Positions 11,760 to 23,560 are shown, counted from the stretch's first letter. The stretch is DNA of 34,612 nucleotides from Diplocarpon mali (GCA_024741835.1 JAENRP010000421.1:1-34612); one strand, 5' to 3'. Numbers and translations are program-made. Notes: generated by a model not told the origin, from the letters alone.

Positions 11760-12060
11760 CCTTTAACTCTAACCTTTACGTTTTTCACTTATCTATTAAA
11801 ATTGTATTTCAATCTAGAGACAGTCGAATAAATAAGGAGTCGATTGCTAATAATTGTTAATTAAGCTATTCCGCCACTTTTCTAATTATTATATTAACTT
11901 TTGAATTATAATCGATTAGAGCTTTTGCTTTAATTGATTCTTCTATAGAATAAATAATAATAAGGCTTTTTATTATAACTATTAAACAATTTCGATTAAT
12001 ATTCTAAGATATTAAAGCTATTACTATAATATTATAGTACCTTTAGGTTCCTTTATCTTT
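11760..12060 (-). pseudogene. gypsy aspartic protease region (G1)
   Basis: The frame reads SIEESIKAKALIDYNSKVNIIIRKVAEQLN-like sequence, with the active-site segment ALIDYNS at 11902-11913. The family has D-S/T-G here. DYN can arise from DCG by two G-to-A changes (TGT to TAT, GGT to AAT). A one-base shift at the homopolymer at 11781-11785 separates it from the linker to RT. Confidence 0.65.
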
Positions 12061-12959
12061 TGTAATTTAAAGACATTTGATTAAGGCTAGATGCTTCTTA
12101 AAGTTCTTTTATATTACAATTTCTATTTCCTTATTATTATTCAAATCTTTAAAGGCAATTGGAATATGCTTTCTTAGCACTTTATTAAAGCGTTTAATTA
12201 AACTAAATAGGTCTTTAAATATAAGGTTAATTTGCTAAGCTATAATATTCTTTATAGCTTTCTTTATTGCGGTTGAACTAGCGTATTTATTGACGAATTT
12301 CTTCTATTTTAATATCTGCCTCTTTCGCTTAAGGTCAAGGGTTTGCGTAATAACTTCAAATTCTTAATCTTTAAGCTTAAAGCCATCTTTATCTATTATA
12401 TCTTTAATCAATTTATCTACTATATCGGCTTTATCCTTATCTATTGCAGTTCTAGATTATTAGGTATCTTTTAGTATTTGGACTCTATATTAAGATTCCT
12501 AAGTTGTATGTATTAATTTCTAGACTTTAGCTAGTTTTATTAGTATTAAAAGAGTAGTAGATTTAAAAGGACGCTAAGTATTCTAAGGGTTTCTAGATAC
12601 AAAAGTAGCATTAATATTAGTAGATATATTATTATTAACCTACCTTAAAATAGAGATTCCTTTAACTTTAGTAGTAGTCTGGTTCGAAGTTTGGTTAATA
12701 AGTACTCCTTTAGGTAGATTGCTAGCTGGACTTATATATATATAAGTTAGGACCTTAGAGTTGATTTCGATAATACACTTCTATTCGGCTAAATCCTTAT
12801 CCTACTTTATACTATATATTATTATTCGAATAGTCTATAGCTATAAATGATTCTAGTATTTTTTAATAAGGATAGCGTCTAGCCTAGGATCTCTAATATA
12901 AAGTATCTCATACTTATTAATATATATGACCTTAGTATTAATAAAACGATAGAAAAGAG

Positions 12960-14296
12960 GATAATCGTTGCAATACTTATATAAAGGGCAATTAGGTTCT
13001 TTATTATTGCAAAAGTTGCAAGTTAGCCTTCTTCTATTACTATTCCCTTAGTACCTTATAGCATTAATATTGGCAGAGTGCTGGTTAAGATCAATTTCTC
13101 CTTCTTTAGTCAATTGTTAAGTTCTTATATTAGCTGGTTATTCCGAATGATAAGAAGCAGGAGTCTGGTAATAGGAACTACTATATTGGCTTATAGTAGT
13201 CGAGTTTTGCCTATTACTAAATTGGGGAATATGCTATTTTTCTTATAAGAGATTATTAATCTTAGTTTCTAAGCTCTAGATTTGGAGTTTTGCAAATTAG
13301 GTCTTAAGTTCCTTAATTCTAGGGTTAGATCTTACTCTTAGGTTAGGCCTGCGAGTGAAAGGTATGACTATTAGGTTCTTCTTTACCTCCTTTATAACTT
13401 CTAGAGCTTTCGAGTATTCTTGGACCAGACTCTTAAGGTCTTTAGTATAGGAGGGAGTAAGGGCTTTTTCCTACTCTATAGTATTAATAGTTCTTTTATT
13501 AAGATCTGATTTTAAAGTAAAGGCCGAGAATTCCTTAAATGAGGCGAAGGTTATAAGGTCTTGCTTATCGATCTTAAAATACTTGATGATCTTATTTCAA
13601 AGGCTAGTAGGTAATCCGAGTAAGAAAAGGCGGCCTCTTTCAACTTTGCTAAGTATTTTCTAATTGATTAAGGTATTTAATATATAAGTAAAAGTCCGAT
13701 AGTAGTTCTTAAGTTCCTTAGGAGTTTAAGTAATTAGAATAAATTCCTTTAAGAAAGCTAAATTATTACGAATCTGCTGCTTATCAAATTCTTAGAATTC
13801 AGATTTGAGGGCCTTAATAAGGAGTTCCTATGAATTATAAGTTTTCTATTTAAAGAGGGATTTGATAATATCCTTACTTATATGATTATAATAGTAAGAA
13901 AGTCGAGAAATCATATCCTTTTATATAATATTAAAATTGTAATAAGTTTCCTTATATTGCTTAAGGAAATTAGTAATATTAGCGCTTATAAAGTAAGGAG
14001 CACTAAGGGAACTAAGGAGGGGAAAGTGATTAGTAATAGCCTTAAATATAGCTATTATCATTTTATATTAACCGTCTAGGTTGATAGAATCTATAAGAGG
14101 TAAAGGGGAAGCTTTAATATTGCGAGATTAATTGCTAAGAGGAGTACTTAGAAATTTAAAAGGGCTTAAAGAACGTTTAAAATCTGAGTTAATCTTAGAG
14201 TAACTAGGACGAGTTTGAAAAGATTTAGATAAAGGGTTAGTGAAAAGTTTAAAATTGTTATTATTTTTAGTGTTTTTTAATATTAATATTGAAAAA
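12960..14296 (-). pseudogene. gypsy Gag (G1)
   Basis: The structural Gag region is unusually readable. Near 13980-14010 it reads SAPYFISANITNFLKQYKETYYNF, followed by RLSYYYNHISKDIIKSL, KEFILIT, and LSKVERGRLFLLGLP near 13620-13660. These are the capsid blocks of fungal gypsy Gag. A Cys-rich knuckle, CNFCNNKEPNCPLYKYCNDYP, lies at about 12960-13030. A TRRPNLRV palindrome is in frame at 13334-13360. The start codon is not fixed; an ATA (mutated ATG) near 14296 is possible. Confidence 0.85.
13334..13360 (-). repeat. palindrome in gypsy Gag, read TRRPNLRV
   Basis: The least damaged coding copy: eight sense codons with a single change from TRRPGLRV, in frame in the Gag region upstream of the knuckle. 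Confidence 0.85.
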
Positions 14297-14867
14297 GTAA
14301 GTAGTAATCCTAAGTTGTTTAAGGATGTCTTTTTATCCTCCTACTTATAGGCTAAGCTTAGCAGTAGAATTCCGGATTCTATTAAAAGTTTAATCCGAGT
14401 TTGCTAAGAGATTTTAAGTAGATGCTAAATAGCTAATAGAAGCGTTATAACTAATTGTAATAAGATAAGGTTTACTTAATTAAAGACTAATTTCTAAGAT
14501 AAGATTTATATTTAAGATTCTTCTTAGCCTTTAGGCTAATTCCTATTAGTCCTTAGAATAAAGGGGTCTTTAGAGACGATTCTAAGGCAATTTTTAAAGT
14601 TTTATTAAGCTAAGGCGGCTGAATTATCAGATTCGGATTTCTAAAGATTCTAAAGAGGCACTTCCAATTAGAGTTTGCGTTTAGTATTACTTAAGTATTC
14701 GAAACTACTGCTATTAGAGATTGCTATTATAAGGTTCGCCAAACTTTTCATATTAGGAAGCCGAAAATTCCGAAAATCTTAAAGTTAAGGAAGAAAAATA
14801 GGGATTTTCGAAGCAGAGCTAAAAAGGGAAAATCTAAGGTTATTAATAGTTGCTAAATAAAAATCGA
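14297..14867. other. unassigned AT-rich stretch with one palindrome copy
   Basis: About 570 bp between the G1 Gag and the E4 copia remnant. It holds a decayed palindrome at 14341-14367 (CTTATAGGCTAAGCTTAGCAGT) and short open stretches on the plus strand with no recognisable motif. It may include the gypsy 5' region and leftover copia sequence, but I cannot assign it. Confidence 0.4.
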
Positions 14868-15136
14868 TAGTTCTAAGTAATTAAGCGATTAAGGATAAGG
14901 TTTTTAAAGTTGATCAAAATGCTATAAGTATTTTAAAGATGTATTTTTTTCGAAAGGCCGGTCTCTTATCTGCGAATTAAGAGATCGATAAGATTATATA
15001 AAGACGGAAATCTTAAGAAATCGTCCTTGCATAAGTCATTAATATAAAACTGAGGGGAGATAATATAAGAATAGGCCTAAGGGAAGATCTAAAAATAAGA
15101 GGAGGAAGTATTATAAATAGGCTCTCTTAGATAAGA

Positions 15137-15290
15137 TGTTAGGAATAAGTCTTAAGTATAGGGTATATTTAGTACTATGGCGATACGCGCTATCTTTATA
15201 TATAAAAGATGGCCCTTTTATCTTCCTACCGTCTTGCGCCAATTATATAATATATATTATAAGACCTATCCATCTTAGGTCTCTATAATA
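15137..15290 (+). repeat. 154-bp LTR-like segment in E4
   Basis: Starts TGTTAGGAATAAG and ends CTCTATAATA (CA mutated to TA). It contains a TATA-type core, TATATATAAAAG, near its middle. The same 154 bp recurs at 33878-34031 in the same context. I found no target-site duplication around it. Confidence 0.6.
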
Positions 15291-15377
15291 GATGGATTTA
15301 TAAAGCCACTAGAGATAGTTGCAAAGTTTAAAGCGTTTAAAGATATGCTAAAGTTGTAAAAGATATTAGGGGCTTAG
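15291..15377 (+). pseudogene. copia RNase H C-terminus (E4)
   Basis: Reads DGFIKPLEIVAKFKAFKDML, the standard ADGLTKPL... end of Ty1/copia polyproteins, then a TAG. The same peptide ends E3 (26689-26778) and recurs at 34033-34118. Confidence 0.8.
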
Positions 15378-15390
15378 TAGACTTAAGGAC

Positions 15391-15544
15391 GACTCCTAGG
15401 CCCGCCCTATAAGTTAGGTTATATAGTCTTATAAAGGAAAGTTTTTAAATCGACTCTTAGGCCTAGACCGCGAGTTAAGTCATATAGTCTTATAAAGGAA
15501 TGCTTTTAGGAAAATTAACTCCTAATCCTGCCCTATAAGTAGAG
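15391..15544 (+). repeat. three palindromes in the copia 3' region (E4)
   Basis: Copies start at 15391, 15452 and 15517. The first two are each followed by a shared TATAGTCTTATAAAGGAA stretch, so the unit is a short tandem of about 61 bp. The spacings (61 and 65 bp) are not multiples of three and the copies lie past the RNase H end, so these are non-coding. Confidence 0.75.
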
Positions 15545-15631
15545 TTTAATAATTTTAATAGAGGTTGCTATTAATTAATTGTTTTTAATTTAAAAAGATA
15601 CTTAAGAGTTGGATTAGCGTAAAAGGATAGT

Positions 15632-15874
15632 TGTTATTCTCTTAACTATAGGTCAATTGGAGTAAGGTTTGAGTAGGGGTATTAAGATAGGTAATACAGC
15701 TATCACTCTAATGTATTATTATATGACCCTATTGCTTAGTTAGTAGGATATTAATACGTATATAGCTATAGGGAAGAAAGGGGTAACCTTCCTTCTTTAA
15801 CTCTTACTAATATATCGACTATCGACCTTTAGAAGTTTCCCTTACCTATTGCGCCGACTCACTTAAGCTCAATA
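15632..15874 (+). repeat. 243-bp LTR (3' LTR of E4)
   Basis: Begins TGTTATTCTC and ends CTCAATA (CA mutated to TA), preceded by a purine-rich AAAAGGATAG. The E3 copy at 27034-27276 is also exactly 243 bp, and the copy at 34373 would end 3 bp past the window. Confidence 0.75.
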
Positions 15875-17860
15875 AGGGTAGAGTTTCCTCTAGAGCTTCT
15901 AGATTAAGTCGCCGCAGCAATAACATAGTATACCACTTTATACTCTTCTCTATTAGTTCTCGCAGGCTCCTAACTTAGCCAGAAAGTCGATATAAAGCTA
16001 TTTACCTACTCTAACTAATATATTTTAAGTTCTTCGAAGGCTAGTAGAAGATCCTTAATGCATATTGCATATATGGCATTCCTACTCCCTCTTCTCCTTT
16101 TCAACCTATAGAGTAGTATAAGTACTATTTCCTACTCTTTATTAGGCTTCTTGCGTTTTTAAAAGGCCCTTATATTAAGTACTTTAGGCTAAGCTTCTAT
16201 TAGTTTTAAAGAGCTCCCTCTTTCGGTATTACCCTTAAGAGCTTCCATATCCTAGCGTAGCTCCTGATCGATTAGTGCTTTTAGTAAGAGCTAGCGTGCT
16301 TCTTTACTAGTTGCCTATAGTAGAGCTTTTAGTAATTAAAGGGCCTGCTCCTGCCCTTGCGATTGCTTAGTCCGTATAGTAACTAGAGGCCTGGTATTAT
16401 ATTCCCTAGCAGAATTGGCATTTATAATATCGCTTTTAACGCTCCTTCCAACTATTAATAGTTATCTTAAAGCGTTTAACCCTTTGCTATTAGGCAGCTG
16501 CTCTTAAGTAGCTAGAGTAGAAATGCTATAAGTAGCCTTATAGGGGACAATAGCCTTTGATAGATCTGAGCTTAGAGCTTCTATTAGTAAAAGATTAATA
16601 GGCTTACCTCCTACTAGGTTATCTATAGACTGCTTATCCAAAGCTTCCTTTACGTTCTCGACGATTAACTCAATATCTTAAGCTTCTTCCTCCTCCTCTT
16701 TAATCATTTGCATAATCTCTTTAATTATTAAGAGTAGGTGGCCAGCCACCTTTTTATACTCTTTAAAGTAGAATTTGGACTTATTAAACTTGACGTTTTA
16801 AAAGACTATAACCTTTTAAAGCTTAGGTACTTAGATCCTATATATATTAATAGTATAATAACTAATTAGGTATCTAATATACCCTTATAGCATAGTTTTA
16901 AAAGCTTTCTTATTCTTTAAAGCTTCCTTCTCCTTTGCTAATAGGTACGCGCGCGCTTTATACGCTTTTATATCCCCCTATTCTAGTCTTAAATCGGGAG
17001 TAAGCTTTATAGTAATCTGCGGATTATACTATTTGAAGTATGATCTAAACTAAAGCTAAAGTACCTCATTTGGACTCTTCTATCTCCTGCGCTTTAATAG
17101 GCCAATATTATAAAGGTATATTGCAGCTAGTACGGCTTTAGGCCATAAGTGCTTTAAAAGGTTAGCAAAGATTAGTATAGTAAGTGCCTTTTTAATAATC
17201 TCTACTCTTGCTCTTTTAAAAGCTCTATTTGGTTTATAAGTATAAGATAAAGTGACTTTTACCTCTATGCCTTTAGTTTTATACCAATCTTTATATTTCG
17301 ATACACCCTATAGGAGGAATACTGAGGTATTATTATCGCTCCTTAAAATATATAAGGAAAGGTAGTAATAGCGCTTTACCTATACTTTAAAAGATTAAAG
17401 AGCTCTTAAAACTAGCGTTAGGGACTTATAGAGTAGAGTATATTTAAATAACTTCTTATTAAATTTATCCTTAATTAGAAGAAGCTAGCTTTCTAAAGAG
17501 AGGCTTAATATGCTATAGTTAAATAGGTCCTAGGAGCACCTAAAGAACGGTCTTAGAGCCTTAAAATCTGACTCTCTTTTAAAAGGCTTTTGCTTAGCTT
17601 TTGCCTAAGCGCAAGCTTTACAATTGATTTATAGCTTCCCCTTGATCTTTACCCCCTTTACATTTAATATAAGCTTCTTAAGCGCCTCTGCTCTTAGATG
17701 GCCTAATCGAAGGTGCTAAATATCTGCCGAATCGTTCTTAGCTCTTAAGAATACGCTGCTCCTTAGGGGTTTATATTAGCTTTACAGACGCCGTTATAAA
17801 GTAGGGAAGGCTAGGCAGGTTGGTTAAGCACAGTATAGTAAGTTAAGAGTATTATAAAAG
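15875..17860 (-). pseudogene. copia GAG-pre-integrase and integrase, downstream part of E2
   Basis: Minus-strand sequence repeated at 19722-21710 inside E1. The zinc-binding GAG-pre-integrase reads HLRLGHLRAEALKK at about 17700-17735 and NCKACA near 17615-17630. The integrase core follows: FNYS (first Asp mutated to Asn), RSDNNTS at about 17323-17345, and the YKPNRAFKRA block (family PNGxxER) near 17200-17230. A C-terminal linker runs to 15875. Here E4 interrupts the element, so its RT, RNase H and 3' LTR are absent. The upstream half lies beyond the E1 insertion, at 23822-25940. Confidence 0.85.
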
Positions 17861-18032
17861 TGTCGTGCTGTATTTAGAGGTGGATTCTCAGTGGTGGCAG
17901 AAGCTTGTAAAATTCTACTCTAACTGTATACCTGAGCTCCCTTTATAGAAGTGCTCCGTGGCCACTTCAGGGGTACATTACATAAGCCAGTCCTCAGAGG
18001 CCTCAGTGCCTGAGGCTCCTCATGGCGCAACA
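17861..18032 (-). repeat. 172-bp 3' LTR of E1
   Basis: The least mutated of the three 172-bp copies (also 23650-23821 and 25769-25940). In element sense it holds TATAAAG (plus 17941-17947), a plausible RNA polymerase II TATA box. It ends ...GCACGACA. Confidence 0.92.
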
Positions 18033-18044
18033 CACCCCCTAGGT
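18033..18044 (-). promoter_or_regulatory. polypurine tract of E1
   Basis: ACCTAGGGGGTG in element sense, directly against the 3' LTR. It would prime plus-strand cDNA synthesis. The same 12 bases precede the 3' LTR of the TRIM at 30961-30972. Confidence 0.8.
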
Positions 18045-18108
18045 GAGAAGCAGCTCCCAGCTTCCCACTCGCTATTTACAAAGGAGATGTGAAAGGATTG
18101 TGGAGCAT

Positions 18109-19710
18109 TTAAAATGCTAGCTTCTCAACTAGACCTCTTGCGTCTTGGAGGTTCAAAAGCTTAATGAAGCTCTCGAACTTTTGTCGAGGAAGGTTTTTAG
18201 TAAGGCCATCTGCGTATATGTCCTTAGTAGGGAGATAGGCCACTTGAAAGCTCCCTTTTTAATGCTCCTATCGTAGCTATATATTATATATATCAATGTA
18301 TTAGAGCTTTATAGAAATCCTTTAAGAGTCTCTTATAATAAGCTATATTATCTATTGATTATTGCAAAATATGGACTATAGAGCTTCCACCTTAAGCTAT
18401 ATTTCCTTAAAGAACCTTCTTAAAGCTATTATCTCCTTTGCTATATGCGCTACTCCTAGGAGCTCAGCCTTTATAGTAGAAGTAGTAACTGTCGGTTGCT
18501 TCAAGGCCTTCTAAACGATTGCTCCTTTAAATAGGAATATAATAAAACTATAGGAGGAGCGCCTTATCTTTGGATTATTTGCAAAGGAAGCATTTGACGA
18601 TACTACTAGGTTATTTGATCTGCTAAATCGATTATAAGTGATTCTTAGGAAGCGTATATTACAAAGGTAGCGAATTATCTAATTAATAGCTTTAAGGTAT
18701 TTAGAGCTTGGGTTTATATAGAAATAAGATAGCTAAGCGATTGCAAAAGCTATATCTAGGCGTAGTATAATAGCTATATATAAGGCAGAGCCTACTTTTT
18801 CCTAAAACTCCTTAATTCTCGAGTAGGGAGCTATTTTATAGTTCTTTTTAAGTTCGAAGTAGGGGAGCAGCGTACTAGGGAAACGCCTTATATTAAGGCC
18901 GAACCTCTTTGCCATTTTCTCGATATAAGCGTTATAAAGTAGAGTAATTGTACCCTGCTTCCTATTTTAAAAGATTCTTACCCTTAAGAACCACTTAATA
19001 TCTCCTATAGCTATTAATTCGTATGCTTCGCGCAGTCCTTCTATAGTCTTTTAAGCTTCTTTTGCATAAGAGGAATAGTATATTACTTATATATCGTTAA
19101 CGTAGAAGGCTATAAACACAATCCTATCCTTATTAACAAATATATAAGGCTCCTTATTAAGAAGGGTAAGCTTTAGAGACTTTAGAGTACTAGTAAAATC
19201 CCTATACTAAAGTGCTAAGGAGTCTCGAAGGCTATATAAGGCGCGATCGAGCTCTACTACCTTATCTTTCTACTTCTAACTATCTAGTAAAAAGCAAACA
19301 ACTAGCGCGCTCCGAGGGTCTCTTTTAGTATTTATAAAGGCGTTAATAATATCGAACTATTAAAGCTCTATATTGAATTTAGCGGCTATTGCTATTATAA
19401 CCTTAAAAGATCTTAATATAAGTATTGTAGTATAGGTAGAGAAAATAGAAGCTTCTTCTTAAAGATCTCCCCTTACTACTATTCTTAACCTAAAGCGGCT
19501 AATCTCCTTAAAGGAGCTTAGCTTATAGTTAAAGACCTACTTTAATAGTATAGGCCTTATAGTAGCCTCGCTTTTATCGATCACTCTCTAGCAATTGCGC
19601 GCTTCTAAGTTCCTAATCTCAATTCTGGCTCCCTCTTTAAATTACTCTTCTAAAGGGTGATTTGCAAGCTCCTTCTAGTGAGTTAGTGCTTTAGGAAGCT
19701 TATCTTAAGG
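18109..19710 (-). pseudogene. copia reverse transcriptase and RNase H (E1)
   Basis: The RT opens near 19400 with IAIAAKFNIEL and NAFINTKRDPRSA, followed by ELDRALYSLRDS. The catalytic box at 19090-19107 reads YVNDI, where the family has YVDD; the first Asp is lost by G-to-A. The RNase H shows VVSSNASFA, KQPTVTTSTIKAEL and, at the end, DGLTKNLPRQKFESF, finishing at a TAA (18109-18111). The last 45 codons carry no RIP-type stop and still contain many CA/TG dinucleotides, unlike the rest. The copy is inactive because of the YVND change and upstream stops. Confidence 0.9.
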
Positions 19711-19721
19711 TGGAATTAGAA

Positions 19722-21714
19722 GGGTAGAGTTTCCTTTAAAGCTTTTAGATTAAGTCGCTATAGTAATAATGTAGTATACCGCTTTATACTCTTTTCTATC
19801 AGTTCTTATAGGCTTTTAACTTAGCTAGAAAGTTGATATAAAGCTATTTACCTACTTTAACTAATGTGTTTTAGGTTCTTTAAGGGCTAATTAGAGATCC
19901 TTAACGCATATTGCGTATATAGTATTCCTGCTTCCTCTTCTCCTTTTTAACTTGCAAAGTGGTATAGGTATTATTTCCTACTCCTTATTAGGCTTCTTGC
20001 GTTTTCGAAAGGCCCTTATATTAAGTACTTTAGGCTAAGCTTCTATTAGTTTTAGAAAACTCCCTCTTTCGGTATTATCCTTAAGAGCTTCTATATCTTA
20101 GTGTAGCTCTCGGTCGATCGGTGCTTTTAATAAAAGCTAGCGTGCTTCTTTACCAGTTGCCTATAGTAAAGCTTCTAGTAATTAAAGGGCCTACTCCTAC
20201 CCTTACGATTGCTCAGTCTATATAGCAATTAAAGGTCCGGTATTGCACTCCTTAGCGGAATTAGCATTTATAATATCGCTTTCGACGCTCCTCTTAACTA
20301 TTAATAGTTGTTTTAAAGCGTCTAACTAACCCTTTGCTATTAGGCAGCTGCTCTTAAGTAGCTAAAGTAGAAACGCTATAAGTAGCCTTATAGGGGATAA
20401 TAGCCTTTAATAGATCTAAGCTTAGAGCTTCTATTAGTAAAAGATTAATAGGCTTACCCCTTATTAGGTTATCTATAGGCTACTTGTCTAAAGCTCCCTT
20501 TACGTTCTCGATAATTAACTTAGCGTCTTAAGCTTCCTCCTCCTTCTCTTTAATTATTTATATAATCTCCTTAATAATTGGAAGCAGGTGGCTAGCTACC
20601 TTTTTATACTCCTTAAAGTAGAATTTGGACTTATCGAACTTGATATTTTAAGAGATTATAATCTTTTAAAGCTTAAGCATTTAAATCCTATATATATTAG
20701 TGGCGTAGTAACCAATTAGGTATCTAATATGCTTTTATAGTATAGTTTTAAAAGCTCTTTTGTTCTTTAGAGCTTCCCTTTCTTTTGCTAATAGGTACGC
20801 GCGCGCTTTATATGCTTTTATACCCTCCTATTTTAGTCTTAAATAAGTGGTAAGCTTTATAGTAATCTATAGATCATACCACTTGAAGTATTATCTAAAT
20901 TAAAGCTAGAGTACCTCATTTGGACTCTTCTATCCTCTGCGCTTTAATAGGCCGATATTATAAAGGTATATTGCGGCTAGTACGGCTTTAGGCCATAGGT
21001 GCTTTAAGAGGTTAGTAGAGATTAGTATAGTAAGTGCCTTTTTAATAATCTTTGCTCTTGCTCTCTCGGAAGCTCTATTTAGTTTATAAGTATAAGATAA
21101 AGTGACTTCTACCTTTATACCTTTAGCTTTGCACTACTCTTTATATTTCGATACTCCTTATAAGAGAAATACTAAGGTATTATTATCGCTCTTTAGAATA
21201 TATAAGAAGAGGCAGTAATAGCGCTTTACCTATACTTTAAAAGATTAAAGAGCTTTTAAAACTAGTATTAAGGACTTATAAAGTAAAGTATATTTAAATA
21301 ACTTCCTATTAAATTTATCCTTAATTAAAAGAAGCCAGCTTTTTAAAGAGAGGCTTGATATGCTATAGTCAAATAGGTCCTAGGAGCACCTAAAGAACGG
21401 TCTTAAAGCCTTAAAATCTGACTCTCTTTAAGAAGGCTTTTGCTTAGCTTTTGCCTAAGCGTAAGCTTTATAATTGATTTATAGCTTCCCTTTAATCTTT
21501 ACCCCTTTTGCGTTTAATATAAGCTTCTTAAGCGCCTTTGCTTTTAAATAGCCTGATCGAAGGTGCTAAATATCTGCTGAATCGTTCCTAGCTCTTAGGA
21601 ATATGCTACTCCTTAAGGGTTTATATTAGCTTTATAGACGCTGTTATAAAGTAGGGAAAGCTAAGCAGGTTAGTTAAGTATAGTATAGCGAGTTAGGAGT
21701 ATTATAAAAGTTGA
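19722..21714 (-). pseudogene. copia GAG-pre-integrase and integrase (E1)
   Basis: A second copy of the 15875-17860 block, differing mainly by transitions. GAG-pre-integrase reads HLRSGYLKAKALKK (His mutated to Tyr) near 21540-21575, then NYKAYA where the sister copy still has NCKACA. The core includes FDYS with the first Asp intact. Complementary losses in the two copies help recover family residues. A Lys/Glu-rich linker follows towards the RT. Confidence 0.87.
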
Positions 21715-23560
21715 TAGGCTTATATTCAAATACTATAACGTTTGACCTATACTCTAGCTGCTTTATAACTATATTATTATCTACTATATCCCTTTAGAGC
21801 GTTACGTCTAGGCCTATATACTATACCTTAGCCTTCTTTAAAAGAGGCTTTAAGATAATATTAATATTAAACTTATTTATAAGTACTATATTCTTAAGCT
21901 CTAAGTCTCTTCTATCGGCGAGAACCCCTTTTATTAAACGTATACCCTTCCCTCTTATTAGCAGACTTAAGCTCTCTGCCTTTATATAGTCCTAAGGATA
22001 TGCGATTTTCAATGATCTAAGAATTAAAAGCTCCTTTCGATTAATAAGGTATATCGCAATATAGTTATCGAGTAGGGTTATATTCGAAAGAGTATAAGGA
22101 GCTTTAAGGGTAGAGTATATTCCTAAGGTAAAGTCTTTAAAGAGAGTTAGATCTAGGAAGGCGGTTATAATCTTGGATTTGCCGCTCCTTAAAGCTTTAG
22201 TAGATGTTCTTTCCTTAAATTAATCTATAAGAGCGTATTTGAAATAGGAGAGCTTAGCTTAAAGCTCTTTCTATTCTAAGGAAGCAAGGTTTTCATACGT
22301 TCTTTTGACTTTATTATAGCTAAGGAGGTTTCGAAGCATACCTTCTTTAGTACTAGTTAAGGTGTATTTCAGCTTATTATACTCCTTTAGGTTCTAAAAG
22401 TGATTTTTAACCTAAGGGCAAGGGCACTTTTTAACGCTCCCCTTAAGAGTCTTCTTTGCCTTGCCTTTACTTAATGCTCTTAGATTAGTATAATCGCCTA
22501 CTCCTTTAAGTGAGGTGTATACTCTAAGGGTTGCCTTTAATAAGGAGCTTGCAAGGCTTTGCTCTATTAAGCTTAAGAACTAATTGATATAGTAGACTAT
22601 ATCTTTTCTATGCTTTAAGTCTAGCTTATTATCTTTAATAAGCTTTGCTTAAGTCTATTAGAATTAAGTAAGAGCCTAGCGGTAAACCGATTATAGAAAC
22701 TTTATAATCGTAAAGGAGCTTTAAACCTTTGGGATTTTATAAGTTCGAGCTTCTTAATAGATCTCCCTAAAGCTAGCAAGCCAGGTCTTTGGGTCTACTT
22801 TGCTACTCCTTATTTTAAAGAGCGTATTATTATAGTCTTCTTGAATTGATTCTGTTATACTAACCTTAAAGGGGGCTAGTTCCTTGCGCAAGTGCTCTAC
22901 GATCTATTAAATTGATAGTTTCCTTGCTTCCTTGCAGTTATATTATACTACTTAAAGTAGTATAAGGTATACTATCTTAGTAATCTAATAGTATAACTAA
23001 GTATAGGAGCTCCTATTCCTTTTCTATACTTCTATTATAAGATTGTATTACATTATTGCTATTTTATACTCTAGCTCTACGTCTTTAGCTATTATCTTTG
23101 CGAGTAGTAGTATAGCTAGCGTTTATTAATCGGTAGCTTCCTACTATTAGTATAACTTATAATAGCTTTGCAATACTCTTTAGTCCTATCCTTTTATAAT
23201 TTTTTTCAAGCTGCAGCAGTTCTATTTCTAAATCTAGTAGATATAGAGCTTCGTTTTTATAAAGCAGAGCTTGATTTCCTATCTTTATAGTATATAGTTT
23301 AAGGTTATTAACCTATCTTAGCTTCTTTATATACTTCTAAAGCTATAGAAATTCGGCCTGAAACTCTAGCTTAGCGTACCAAATGCGCTATGACTTCCTA
23401 TCTTAGAGTATAACTCTACTAGAGCTAAGCTCCTAAGCTTCTTTTTGCTAGTATTCGCTTATATTAACTAGGATAGTAGGAAGTATAGTATTAGTTGGCT
23501 AAGAGCGTTAGAATATCGAGTCAGGTCGTATAACGCGTATAGGCAAGGGAGAATAAATGA
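21715..23560 (-). pseudogene. copia Gag and protease (E1)
   Basis: The Gag part is coiled-coil-like and rich in Glu/Lys/Leu (for example LLQLEKNYKRIG and KEQELLYL). A short Cys cluster, KKCPCP, followed by KNHFQN-like sequence lies near 22400-22440. The protease segment LLDNYIAIYLINRKELL is at 22032-22078; its DNY fits the DNC-A active-site variant of fungal copia elements, with Cys to Tyr by G-to-A. The start codon was not found. The same block is present in E2 (23822-25768). Confidence 0.8.

Larger units (their letters stand above)
7830..14296 (-). mobile_element. G1: decayed Ty3/gypsy gag-pol
   Basis: A single long minus-strand frame carries, in order, Gag, aspartic protease, RT, RNase H and integrase with its C-terminal domain. 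This is the gypsy (IN-last) order. The frame is intact apart from RIP-type stops and one shift at a 5-nt homopolymer (T5 at 11781-11785) between protease and RT. Four TRRPGLRV palindromes sit in frame (13334, 11418, 11256, 7855). The start near 14296 is uncertain. I could not identify flanking LTRs or a target-site duplication, so this is the coding body of an element rather than a bounded insertion. The style of the RT and Gag (YIDDI box, CxxC-PxCP knuckle) matches fungal gypsy elements. Confidence 0.88.
14868..15874 (+). mobile_element. E4: tail of an internally deleted copia element
   Basis: This 1-kb block is nearly the same as 33612-34612. In order it has an integrase-start-like segment (14868-15136), a 154-bp LTR-like segment (15137-15290), the last codons of copia RNase H (DGFIKPL, 15291-15377), a 3' region with three palindromes (15391-15544), and a 243-bp 3' LTR (15632-15874). 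The RT and most of the RNase H seen in E3 are missing, so this is a deletion derivative present in at least two copies. Its right edge joins the integrase region of E2, into which it was presumably inserted; its 5' part is not visible. Confidence 0.75.

Noticed and set aside
15137..15290. Recent solo-LTR insertion in the RNase H gene
   Set aside because: No target-site duplication, and the sequence to its left is not the missing RNase H part, so a simple insertion does not explain it.
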